Shown piece by piece: positions 17,966-24,639 of a stretch of 43,102 nt of DNA. Position numbers and translations under genes: made by a program. Source of the stretch: an uncultured Oscillospiraceae bacterium (GTDB lineage: Bacteria > Bacillota > Clostridia > Oscillospirales > Ruminococcaceae); contig UQGL01000021.1 in assembly GCA_900540595.1 (NCBI GenBank), forward strand, positions 1 through 43,102, in the 5' to 3' direction. Each line of letters begins with the position of its first letter. Position 1 is the stretch's first letter. The notes below the pieces were generated by a model. That model searched no databases. It was not told the DNA's origin and worked only from the letters and a program-made list of their open reading frames with translations.

Positions 17966-18011
17966 ATGTTGGCGGCTGCTGCTGCAAGGCTCCTGCAATC
18001 GCTATATAGAA

Positions 18012-18052
18012 AACGCCGCAGTGACGGGCAGGCTTCCCGTTACTGCGGCGTT
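18012..18052 (-). terminator. Terminator between the GT-C gene and pfp
   Basis: A perfect 17-bp stem: AACGCCGCAGTGACGGG (18012-18028), a seven-base loop and its complement (18036-18052). On the minus strand it is followed by TTTTC, so it best serves pfp; it may also stop plus-strand transcripts from the GT-C gene. Confidence 0.75.
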
Positions 18053-18080
18053 GTTGTGCTATTTGTTTAAAGCTTCTTTG

Positions 18081-18106
18081 GTTACTTTCTTCTCGAAGAA
18101 AGTAAC
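18081..18106. repeat. Perfect 12-bp palindrome abutting the pfp stop
   Basis: GTTACTTTCTTC-TC-GAAGAAAGTAAC, immediately next to the pfp stop codon. It has no T-run on either strand, so it may be an mRNA-stabilising hairpin rather than a terminator. Confidence 0.55.
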
Positions 18107-19342
18107 TTACGCCTCCGGCAGGTAGATGTGATGCGGCAGGCCCTCTACATAGATCGGGGTCAGCTCAGCCTGAACCAGCGGCAGGGCGTAGGCGAGGAAC
18201 TCCTCGGTCATGGCGGTGTGGTCGGCGTTGACCCACTCGAGCGGGACCTTCTTCTCGAGGTTTGCGACCTCGCTGATCGGGTGCAGGCTGGTGCCGCACT
18301 GGTACGGCGCGTTGGAGATGCGGTCCAGCGCGACCATCTCGCCGGTGTGGCCCTCAAAGGCGGCCTTGGCGGCGGCACCGCCGACCTGATAGGCCTCGGT
18401 GATGTCGGTGCGGCTGGTCAGGTGGCCGGCGCAGCGCTGCAGGGTCGAAAGCTCGATGCAGCGGGTCTTGGTGTCCAGACGGCGGGCAACCGTGTTGGCC
18501 AAAAAGCGCGCCGTGCCGGTCAGGGCCTTGTGGCCGAAGGCATCAACTGCGTGTACATCGTCAGCCAGCTCGCAGACATAGCGGCCGTCCTCCAGCTTGA
18601 CGCCTTCGGACACGGCGATGACGATGGAGGGCTTCTCCTTCTGCATCCGCTCGACCTTCTCCACAAAGTGATCGACATTGAAGGGCACCTCGGGCAGGCA
18701 GATCATATCCACGCCCTCACAGTCCTCGGCCTTGGCCAGTGCGGCGGCGGCGGTCAGCCAGCCGGCGTTGCGGCCCATGATCTCAACGATCGTCACATAC
18801 TTCGTGCCGTAGACCGTGGCGTCGCGGATGATCTCCTTCATGACAACGCCGATGTACTTGGCGGCACTGCCGTAGCCGGGGGTGTGGTCGGTGACCATCA
18901 GGTCATTGTCGATCGTCTTGGGCACGCCCATAAAGCGGATGTCGCTGCCGATGTGTGCGCCGTAGTCGGCCAGCTTGCCGATGGTATCCATCGAGTCGTT
19001 GCCGCCGATGTAGAAGAAGTAGCCGATGTCCAGCTCCTTCAGGATCTCAAACAGCTGAACATAGACGGCCTCGCCCTCGGCGGTGTGCCAGTCGGGCAGC
19101 TTGTAGCGGCAGGAGCCGAGGTAGCTGGACGGGGTGCGCTTTAAAAGCTCAATGTCCAATGCGGTCTTGAACTTGTCGTCCAGCACGCAGGTGCGGCGCT
19201 CCAAAAGGCCGGCCACGCCGTGCAGCATGCCGTAGACCTTGCCCGCGCCGCGGCGCTTGCAGCTTTCATAGACACCGGCCAGACTTGCGTTGATAACGGA
19301 AGTCGGGCCGCCGGACTGACCGACGATTGCGTTTTTTGCCAT
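18107..19342 (-). CDS. pfp: PPi-dependent 6-phosphofructokinase
   Basis: A 411-residue glycolytic enzyme that interconverts fructose 6-phosphate and fructose 1,6-bisphosphate. Two residues decide phosphate donor use in this family. GGNDS places D116 where ATP enzymes have glycine, and PKTIDND (141-147) has K142 where ATP enzymes have glycine; both point to pyrophosphate. The catalytic aspartate is in TIDND, and MGRNAGWLT forms part of the substrate site. Start: ATG at 19342 with GGAGGAAAACT upstream; the frame is open further but without protein-like sequence. It is the only housekeeping gene on the minus strand here and has a terminator at 18012-18052. A PPi enzyme makes this step reversible and saves ATP, as in many anaerobes. 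Confidence 0.93.
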   Translation of the reverse strand: MAKNAIVGQSGGPTSVINASLAGVYESCKRRGAGKVYGMLHGVAGLLERRTCVLDDKFKTALDIELLKRTPSSYLGSCRYKLPDWHTAEGEAVYVQLFEILKELDIGYFFYIGGNDSMDTIGKLADYGAHIGSDIRFMGVPKTIDNDLMVTDHTPGYGSAAKYIGVVMKEIIRDATVYGTKYVTIVEIMGRNAGWLTAAAALAKAEDCEGVDMICLPEVPFNVDHFVEKVERMQKEKPSIVIAVSEGVKLEDGRYVCELADDVHAVDAFGHKALTGTARFLANTVARRLDTKTRCIELSTLQRCAGHLTSRTDITEAYQVGGAAAKAAFEGHTGEMVALDRISNAPYQCGTSLHPISEVANLEKKVPLEWVNADHTAMTEEFLAYALPLVQAELTPIYVEGLPHHIYLPEA

Positions 19343-19735
19343 AGTTTTCCTCCTGCAAGCAGTGCTTGCCTCTGGTTTGTGGGATGCTCCCGGCCGGGTA
19401 GAGGCGCCGCGAAGCACACGAATTTTGTCATCCTCAGTGTACCATGCGGCGGCGGCATTTACCATTGCGGCGGTTGCTTATATGGCGGTGCGGGCGGGCA
19501 GAACGGTGCGGTTCCGCAGGGTGGAACTACGGTGCGCGGCAAAATTCAGCAGATGGAATTGCGTTCCATAGTATGGAATTTTGCATTACGATTATTTGCA
19601 AGAATCGTTCTGTAACCTTGCAAAAATTGCGGAACCGGGGCAAGGTTGTGCAAGATGACGAAGCACGGCGCGCCTGCCGCGCCGCCGACCTGCTGAAAAA
19701 AGCAGGGCAGACGCCCAAAAATCTGAAATTTATTC
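19343..19735. other. pfp/asnB divergent spacer with clustered palindromes
   Basis: No convincing gene; the small open frames here are not protein-like. It holds ATGGAA-TTGCG-TTCCAT (19553-19569), which overlaps a perfect TTCCATA-G-TATGGAA (19564-19578), and TTGCAAG...CTTGCAA (19596-19623). These lie 210-280 bases upstream of pfp and could be operator sites for a minus-strand promoter that I could not pin down. Confidence 0.4.
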
Positions 19736-19764
19736 TTGACAGGACTGCATGACCGTGTTATTCT
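19736..19764 (+). promoter_or_regulatory. Promoter of the asnB T-box transcript
   Basis: A perfect TTGACA, a 17-base spacer and TATTCT (4 of 6). Transcription would start near 19771, at the 5' end of the T-box leader. Confidence 0.75.
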
Positions 19765-19770
19765 TTACTC

Positions 19771-20063
19771 AACAAAAGCGTTGATGGGGAAAAGTACCGC
19801 CCAAGATCCGCACAGAGAGCCTGACGCATGGTGTAAGTCGGGACGGGGACGGGGCGCGAAGGAACACCCCGGAGCCGCCGCCTGAAACCCGGCAGGGGAG
19901 TAGGGTGCGCCGCAGGCCGTGCGTTACAGCGGCAGCGTTTCAAAGGTGAACGCGTACGGAAAAAGTGACCGTATGCCTGTATTTCGGCTGCGGTAATTTA
20001 GGTGGCACCGCGGATCCAAGACAGCGATTCGTCCTAATACAGGGCGAATGGGCTGTCTTTTTT
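19771..20063 (+). ncRNA. T-box leader, asparagine-specific
   Basis: A tRNA-sensing attenuator upstream of asnB. Recognisable parts in order: the 5' GATGGGGAAAAGTA segment, AGAGAGCCTGACG and GGTGTAAGTC of Stem I, then GAAGG-AAC-ACC, where the specifier codon AAC (19863-19865, asparagine) sits in the position of UAC in the classic tyrS leader. The T-box itself is AGGTGGCACCGCGG (20000-20013); its bulge UGGC would pair with the tRNA end 5'-GCCA, so it demands discriminator G, as in tRNA-Asn. An intrinsic terminator follows: GACAG...CTGTC stem (20020-20057) and six T (20058-20063). Uncharged tRNA-Asn should stabilise the antiterminator and switch asnB on. Confidence 0.93.
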
Positions 20064-20116
20064 ATTGCCGTTCGCAGGAACTGGTGTTGGAAGTATAAAA
20101 AGGAGTGTCACCGAAA

Positions 20117-21697
20117 ATGTGCTGTATCATGGGCTATGCCGGGCATGATCTGCCCAAGGAAACCTTTGCCGAGTATCTGCTGCGCACCGCCAGCCGCGGT
20201 CCTGACGACCAGCGCGTCATCGAGACCGAGTTCGGACTGCTGGGCTTCGGCCGTCTGGCCATCATGGGCCTGACGCCGGAGGGAATGCAGCCCTTCACCC
20301 GCGGCGCGGACTGCGTGGCCTGCAACGGCGAGCTGTACGGCTTCCGCCCTGTCAAGGCCGAGCTGGAGGCCGAGGGCTACACCTTTGCATCGGACTCCGA
20401 CTGCGAGATCATCCTGCCGCTCTACTATAAGTACGGTCTTACTATGTTCAAGCATCTGGATGCCGAGTTTGCAATGATCCTCTACGACAGCCGCAAAAAG
20501 CTGCTTATCGCCGCGCGTGACCCCATCGGCATCCGTCCGCTGTTCTACGGCTACAGTGAGTCGGGGCACATTGCCTTTGCGTCCGAGGCGAAAAACCTTG
20601 TGGGACTGTGCAAAAAGATCTATCCGTTCCCGATCGGCAGCTACTACTGCAACGGTCAGTTTGTGCGGTACTGCGATATTGCCGACACCCCGGCCTATAC
20701 GCAGGATGAGCTGCCCGAGATTTTGACGAACATCCGGGAAAAGCTTGTGGCCGGTGTGGATAAGCGCCTTGACGCCGACACCCCCGTCGGATTCCTGCTG
20801 TCGGGCGGGCTGGATTCCAGTCTGGTCTGCGCCATTGCCGCCAAAAAGCTCGGCAAGCCGATCCGTACCTTTGCCATCGGCATGAGCGAGGACGCCATCG
20901 ACCTGAAATACGCCAAGCAGGTGGCCGACTATCTCCACGCTGACCACACCGAGGTCATCATCAACCGGGGGATCGTGCTGCGCGCGCTTGAGGATGTCAT
21001 TGCGATGCTGGGCACTTGGGACATCACAACGATCCGCGCTTCGGTGGGCATGTACCTTGTCTGCAAATACATCCATGAGCATACCGACATCCGGGTGCTG
21101 CTGACCGGCGAGATCTCTGATGAGCTGTTCGGCTACAAGTACACCGACTATGCGCCGAGTGCTGCCGCTTTCCAGACCGAGAGCCAGAAGCGCATCCGGG
21201 AGCTGTATATGTACGATGTCCTGCGCGCTGACCGCTCGATCAGCGTCAACAGTCTGGAGGCCCGCGTGCCGTTTGGTGATCTGGATTTTGTCAAGTATGT
21301 CATGGCCATCGACCCCGAAAAGAAGCTGAACACCTACGGCAAGGGCAAGTACCTGCTGCGCAAGGCTTTTGAGGGGGACTGGCTGCCCGAGAGCATCCTC
21401 TGGCGTGAGAAGGCCGCCTTCAGCGATGCGGTGGGCCACTCGATGGTGGATGATCTGAAGGAATACGCCGAGACCGTCTACACGGACCGCGAGTTTGCCG
21501 AGCGCTGCGGCCGCTACAGCTACTGCCGCCCCTTTACCAAGGAAAGCCTGCTCTACCGTGAGCTTTTTGAGAAATACTACCCCGGTCAGGCCGGCATGAT
21601 CGTTGATTACTGGATGCCCAACCGCGCATGGCCGCACTGCGACGTCAACGACCCCAGCGCCCGTGTGCTGGCCAACTACGGCGCAAGCGGGCAGTAA
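20117..21697 (+). CDS. asnB: Asparagine synthetase B (glutamine-hydrolysing)
   Basis: A 526-residue enzyme that makes asparagine from aspartate, glutamine and ATP. The start is fixed by chemistry: ATG 20117 gives MCCIMGYAG, so Cys2 becomes the N-terminal nucleophile of the glutaminase domain after methionine removal; the GTG at 20105 would bury it. Glutaminase features include SRGPDD and CNGELYG. The synthetase domain has the PP-loop SGGLDSS at 229-235 and GEISDELFGYKY. AAAAGGAG precedes the start. The asparagine-specific T-box upstream means synthesis rises when tRNA-Asn is uncharged. The length is normal for the bacterial AsnB family. Confidence 0.97.
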   Translation: MCCIMGYAGHDLPKETFAEYLLRTASRGPDDQRVIETEFGLLGFGRLAIMGLTPEGMQPFTRGADCVACNGELYGFRPVKAELEAEGYTFASDSDCEIILPLYYKYGLTMFKHLDAEFAMILYDSRKKLLIAARDPIGIRPLFYGYSESGHIAFASEAKNLVGLCKKIYPFPIGSYYCNGQFVRYCDIADTPAYTQDELPEILTNIREKLVAGVDKRLDADTPVGFLLSGGLDSSLVCAIAAKKLGKPIRTFAIGMSEDAIDLKYAKQVADYLHADHTEVIINRGIVLRALEDVIAMLGTWDITTIRASVGMYLVCKYIHEHTDIRVLLTGEISDELFGYKYTDYAPSAAAFQTESQKRIRELYMYDVLRADRSISVNSLEARVPFGDLDFVKYVMAIDPEKKLNTYGKGKYLLRKAFEGDWLPESILWREKAAFSDAVGHSMVDDLKEYAETVYTDREFAERCGRYSYCRPFTKESLLYRELFEKYYPGQAGMIVDYWMPNRAWPHCDVNDPSARVLANYGASGQ

Positions 21698-21702
21698 GGG
21701 GA

Positions 21703-21767
21703 AAGCTGCCCAAAGCCCCTCAGGCCTCGTAAACTCGGCCAGCTCCCCACTGCGTGGGGCGCCTTAT
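21703..21767. repeat. Divergent family A repeat fragment
   Basis: CCCCTCAGGCCTCG...CTCGGCCAGCTCCCC and a terminal GGGGCGCCTT resemble one end of family A copies. The fragment ends in a CCGCGGGC-type hairpin and may serve as the asnB transcript end, though there is no T-run. Confidence 0.45.
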
Positions 21768-21807
21768 TGCGCGGGCTTTGCCCGCGGCCTTACCTCAAAA
21801 CTTATTC

Positions 21808-21835
21808 TTGCATTTTCCCAAAACCTGTGTATAAT
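21808..21835 (+). promoter_or_regulatory. Promoter of the folT riboswitch transcript
   Basis: TTGCAT (21808-21813), a 16-base spacer and a perfect TATAAT (21830-21835), 14 bases before the riboswitch aptamer. Confidence 0.7.
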
Positions 21836-21848
21836 AAAAAGCGATATC

Positions 21849-21962
21849 GCAGAGTAGGAACCTGCGCGTGGGGCGTCATGCCCCGAAGTGCCTGACCAAC
21901 GGGGAGTTGTGGCAGGACGAAGCGGCCGTAAGGCCCGCGGTGCCGGTTCCGCATCCCACTGC
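21849..21962 (+). ncRNA. Tetrahydrofolate riboswitch aptamer
   Basis: The conserved THF riboswitch blocks are in order: GCAGAGTAGG, CTGCGCGT, CGAAGTGCC, GGGGAGTTGTGGCAGGACGAAGC, then CGGTGCCGGTTCCGCATCCCACTGC split over the 3' side. GCAG (21849-21852) and CTGC (21959-21962) close helix P1. The aptamer stands directly before a folate ECF transporter gene, which is the usual regulated gene for this class. Ligand binding should lower expression of folate uptake. Confidence 0.9.
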
Positions 21963-21971
21963 TGCATGACG

Positions 21972-22055
21972 GTGTGCAACGGCGGATGTGGCGTTGCACA
22001 CATCCTGTCAAATTGCCTCCTCCCTTGTGCGGCAACGCACAAAGGAGGATTTTTT
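21972..22055 (+). promoter_or_regulatory. folT expression platform: hairpin over the ribosome binding site plus T-run
   Basis: Two hairpins follow the aptamer. The first is a perfect 10-bp stem, GTGTGCAACG/CGTTGCACAC (21972-22001). The second runs 22018-22049: TCCTCC-C-TTGTGC, loop GGCAAC, GCACAA-A-GGAGGA, a 12-bp stem with one mismatch that buries the AGGAGG ribosome binding site. It is followed by six T (22050-22055) and then ATG at 22056. It could therefore act both as a terminator and as a block to ribosome binding. Confidence 0.8.
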
Positions 22056-22637
22056 ATGTGCGAAGAAAAATTGTCCGTCTTTTCCGGCGCCTACTGGCGC
22101 ACCGCCCGCAATGAGCTGAAAAACCCGCGGGTGCTGGCCTTTGCAGGGCTTGTCTGCGCGATTTCCATCGTGCTGGAAAGCCTGCCCATCTACCTGATGG
22201 GTCCGAGCCTCAAGATCTATTTCAGCTTTCTGGCTGTCTCGCTGGGGTGCATGTGCTACGGCCCGGTGACCGGTATGATGGCGGGTGCCATCATCGACTC
22301 GGTTGGTTTTCTGCTGGCGGGCTACGGCGAGCCGTATTTCCCCGGCTACTTGATCTCGGCCATGCTGTCGGGGCTGATCTACGGCGTCATGCTCTACCGG
22401 CAGCAGCCCACGCTGCCGCGCGTCATCATCACACGGCTCATCATCAACTACGGCAGCAATGTGCTGCTGGGCAGCGTCTGGAAGGCGATGCTCTACGGCA
22501 AGGGCTACCTCTACTACATGACCTCCGGCGCAGTGAAAAACACCATCATGCTGCCCATCGAGGTCTTTCTGACCTGGATGGTGCTGAACGCCGCCGTAAA
22601 GCAGGGGCTGGATAAAAAATTTATCCATAAGCGGTAA
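22056..22637 (+). CDS. folT: Folate ECF transporter substrate-specificity component
   Basis: A 193-residue membrane protein, the S component that captures folate for an energy-coupling factor (ECF) transporter. About six membrane helices are visible. The sequence around ARNELKNPRVLAFAGLVCAISIVLE, then LGCMCYGPVTGMMAGAIIDSVGFLL and FPGYLISAMLSGLIYG, is typical of FolT-type S components, including the alanine-rich helices that dock onto EcfT. The shared ECF module (EcfA, EcfA', EcfT) is not in the window, so this is a group II system. The start is at ATG 22056, seven bases after GGAGG inside the riboswitch hairpin. The THF riboswitch upstream strongly supports folate as substrate. Confidence 0.92.
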   Translation: MCEEKLSVFSGAYWRTARNELKNPRVLAFAGLVCAISIVLESLPIYLMGPSLKIYFSFLAVSLGCMCYGPVTGMMAGAIIDSVGFLLAGYGEPYFPGYLISAMLSGLIYGVMLYRQQPTLPRVIITRLIINYGSNVLLGSVWKAMLYGKGYLYYMTSGAVKNTIMLPIEVFLTWMVLNAAVKQGLDKKFIHKR

Positions 22638-22657
22638 CAGGGACAACAGCGGAAATA

Positions 22658-22712
22658 AGCAGCAAAAGTCATACATTTTGTGCAAACAGTATGACTTCTG
22701 CTGCTTTTCTTT
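22658..22712 (+). terminator. Terminator of folT
   Basis: AAGCAGCA-AAAGTCATAC pairs with GTATGACTT-CTGCTGCTT over a 14-base loop and is followed by TTTCTTT. It lies 20 bases after the folT stop. Confidence 0.85.
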
Positions 22713-22793
22713 GTGCGTCCTGCTCATAGCAGTGTCCGCGTGAGCAAAACATTTACCGTTTTCGCCAAACTTTTCACAAAAATTTAAAAATTA

Positions 22794-22822
22794 TTGCAAA
22801 AGCTGTGTAAAGCGGCTACAAT
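22794..22822 (+). promoter_or_regulatory. Promoter of the nucleoside-transporter operon
   Basis: TTGCAA (22794-22799), a 17-base spacer and TACAAT (22817-22822), in an A/T-rich stretch. The transcript would begin near 22829 and carry a leader of about 97 bases. Confidence 0.75.
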
Positions 22823-22837
22823 GAGTTTTGCAAGATA

Positions 22838-22893
22838 GCAAAATGCGTCGATTCCCGGCACGGTCCGACACGAAACGGCGCATTTTGCCTTTT
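22838..22893 (+). ncRNA. Structured leader RNA of unknown class before the BMP operon
   Basis: A 13-bp closing stem, GCAAAATGCG-TCG (22838-22850) with CGG-CGCATTTTGC (22876-22888), encloses a 25-base G/C-rich region containing CCCGGCACGGTCCGACACG. It is followed by CTTTT. It could be an attenuator or a small riboswitch. It does not match the purine riboswitch core that often precedes nucleoside transporters, and I could not assign it to any class I know. Confidence 0.5.
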
Positions 22894-22925
22894 ATATGCA
22901 GATATTACAGGGAGGAACAACACAC

Positions 22926-24251
22926 ATGAAGAAACTGATGGGCATTCTGCTGGCCGCCTCTATGGTGTTCAGCCTGGCCGCCTGCGGTTCCACCGCTAAC
23001 ACTGCCGCCAGCAGTGCCGCCGGCAGCACCACGGCCACTGCCGAGGGCAGCAGCACGAACGCAGCGCCCGATGTCAAGATCGGCGCTATCGTTCTGGGCG
23101 ACGAGACCGAGGGCTACAGCGCCGCGCACATCAACGGCATCAAGGAGGCCGCTGCCGAGCTGGGCATGAGCGATGACCAGATCGTCTGGAAGTACAAGAT
23201 CCCCGAGGGCGGCGAGACCGCCGATGCAGCGGAGGATCTGGTCGGTCAGGGCTGCAACCTGATCATCTCTAACTCCTACGGCCACCAGACCTACATGGTC
23301 GAGGAGGCTGAGAAGTACCCCGATGTCAACTTTGTCGCCATGACCGGTGACTTTGCTGCCATTTCCGGCTGCAACAACTTCTACAACGCATTCACCTCTG
23401 TGTACCAGAGCCGCTATGTCTCCGGTGTGGTTGCCGGCATGAAGGTCAAGGAGCTGGTCGAGTCCGGCACCCTGACCCCCGAGACCCAGCCCGACAGCTT
23501 CACTGCTGACGGCAAGGTCAAGATCGGTTATGTCGGCGCTTACAACTACGCCGAGGTCGTCTCCGGCTATACCGCCTTCTTCCTTGGCGTTCAGAGCATC
23601 TACCCCGATGTCCAGATGGAGGTCATGTACACCAACTCCTGGTTCGACATCGACAAGGAGGGCGCTGCCGCCGAGGCCCTGATCGCCAACGGTGCGGTCA
23701 TCATCGGCCAGCACGCCGACTCCACCGGTGCCCCCGCCGCTACCCAGAAGCTGAAGGATGCCGGCAAGATCTGCTACTCTGTCGGTTACAACATCGACAT
23801 GCTCTCCACCGCCCCCACCGCCGCGCTGACCTCTGCCACCAATGTGTGGAGCGTCTGCTACAAGGAGCTGATCGAGGGTGCCCAGAACGGCAGCATCCCC
23901 CAGAACTGGTGCAAGGGCTATGAGGATGGCGCCGTTGCCATCACCGATCTGGGACCCGAGGCCGCCGAGGGCACTGCCGCCAAGGTTGCCGAGGTCGAGG
24001 CTGCGCTGAAGGACGGCAGCCTGCATGTGTTCGACACCAGCAAGTTCACCGTTGACGGCAAGGAAGTCACCTCCTGCCCGGTCGATTTGACCTACTATGA
24101 TTTCAGCACCGGCAGCCCCGTTGCCGTGTATCAGGGCGAGACCAAGGAGGCTGTCTCTGACGGTTACTTCCATGAGGGTGAGCTGCGCGCTGCCCCGACG
24201 TTCTCTCTGCGCATCGATGGCATCATCGAGGACGCTGACCCCGTCGCCTGA
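22926..24251 (+). CDS. BMP-family nucleoside-binding lipoprotein
   Basis: A 441-residue substrate-binding lipoprotein of the BMP/PnrA/Med family, which delivers nucleosides (typically purine nucleosides) to an ABC importer. The signal peptide MKKLMGILLAASMVFSLAAC ends at lipidated C20, followed by an Ala/Ser/Thr-rich linker to about residue 50. The binding domain has the family features DETEGYSAAHINGIKEAAAELG, LIISNSYGHQTYMVEEAEKYPDVNFVAMTGD and IIGQHADSTGAPAATQ. ACAGGGAGGA precedes ATG 22926. It is the first gene of the operon with ATPase and two permeases; a terminator lies between it and the ATPase, so the binding protein is likely made in excess. The exact nucleoside is unknown. Confidence 0.92.
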   Translation: MKKLMGILLAASMVFSLAACGSTANTAASSAAGSTTATAEGSSTNAAPDVKIGAIVLGDETEGYSAAHINGIKEAAAELGMSDDQIVWKYKIPEGGETADAAEDLVGQGCNLIISNSYGHQTYMVEEAEKYPDVNFVAMTGDFAAISGCNNFYNAFTSVYQSRYVSGVVAGMKVKELVESGTLTPETQPDSFTADGKVKIGYVGAYNYAEVVSGYTAFFLGVQSIYPDVQMEVMYTNSWFDIDKEGAAAEALIANGAVIIGQHADSTGAPAATQKLKDAGKICYSVGYNIDMLSTAPTAALTSATNVWSVCYKELIEGAQNGSIPQNWCKGYEDGAVAITDLGPEAAEGTAAKVAEVEAALKDGSLHVFDTSKFTVDGKEVTSCPVDLTYYDFSTGSPVAVYQGETKEAVSDGYFHEGELRAAPTFSLRIDGIIEDADPVA

Positions 24252-24267
24252 TTCTGTCTGAATCTAT

Positions 24268-24304
24268 AAGGGAAGACTGCGGTGAAACCGCGGCCTTCCC
24301 TTTT
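24268..24304 (+). terminator. Partial terminator after the BMP lipoprotein gene
   Basis: AAGGGAAG-AC-TGCGG, loop, CCGC-GG-CCTTCCCTT followed by TTTT. Its place between the binding-protein gene and the transporter genes fits a leaky terminator that sets expression ratios. Confidence 0.75.
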
Positions 24305-24321
24305 GGTGGTTAAATGCGGAA

Positions 24322-24462
24322 AAGCCTTCCCCCTTGGGGGAAGGTGGCCGCAGGCCGGATGAGGGAAAACCTTCCGGCAGGCAGTCCGTGAATGGGCTGT
24401 AATGGCAAGGCTGCCCCTCATCAGTCTGCTTCGCAGACAGCTTCCCCCGAGGGGGAAGCCTT
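24322..24462 (+). repeat. Family A repeat (copy 2)
   Basis: A 141-base element: AAGCCTTCCCCC-TTGGGGGAAGGTGGCCG, GGCCGGATGAGGG, a variable middle, then CCCCTCATCAGTCTGC-TTC-GCAGACAGCTTCCCCC and GGGGGAAGCCTT. The ends are complementary, so it is an inverted repeat overall. It is nearly the same as the copy at 28287-28427. Confidence 0.85.
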
Positions 24463-24514
24463 TCCTTGGCCCCTACAAACTACAAATTGTTCCTGCCTTG
24501 ATTTTTTGAATCCC

Positions 24515-24610
24515 TGTAGGGGCGAGGCATGCCTCGCCCGCAGCGTGACCGCGATTGCCCGCTTATGGGTGGCCGCGCAAGGCTGCGGGCCGGGCATGCC
24601 CGGCCCCTAC
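24515..24610. repeat. Family B repeat (copy 2)
   Basis: Two facing units: TGTAGGGGCGAGGCATGCCT at the left and GGGCCGGGCATGCCCGGCCC-CTAC at the right, separated by about 45 bases. It sits just upstream of the ABC ATPase gene. With the family A copy it fills the 388-base gap after the BMP gene; no gene is seen there. Confidence 0.8.
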
Positions 24611-24639
24611 CTACTTGACTCTTGAAAGGAGCCTGCATA

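Noticed and set aside
18107..19342. ATP-dependent phosphofructokinase
   Set aside because: Asp follows GGN at 116 and Lys stands at 142, both residues of the pyrophosphate-using type.
19444..19752. A 102-codon small open frame upstream of asnB
   Set aside because: Arg/Cys-rich N-terminal part, no ribosome binding site, no family resemblance; it runs into the T-box promoter.
22838..22893. A purine riboswitch before the BMP operon
   Set aside because: The conserved core between helices (UAUA and UNUCUAC-type joints) and the paired loops are absent, although the gene context fits.
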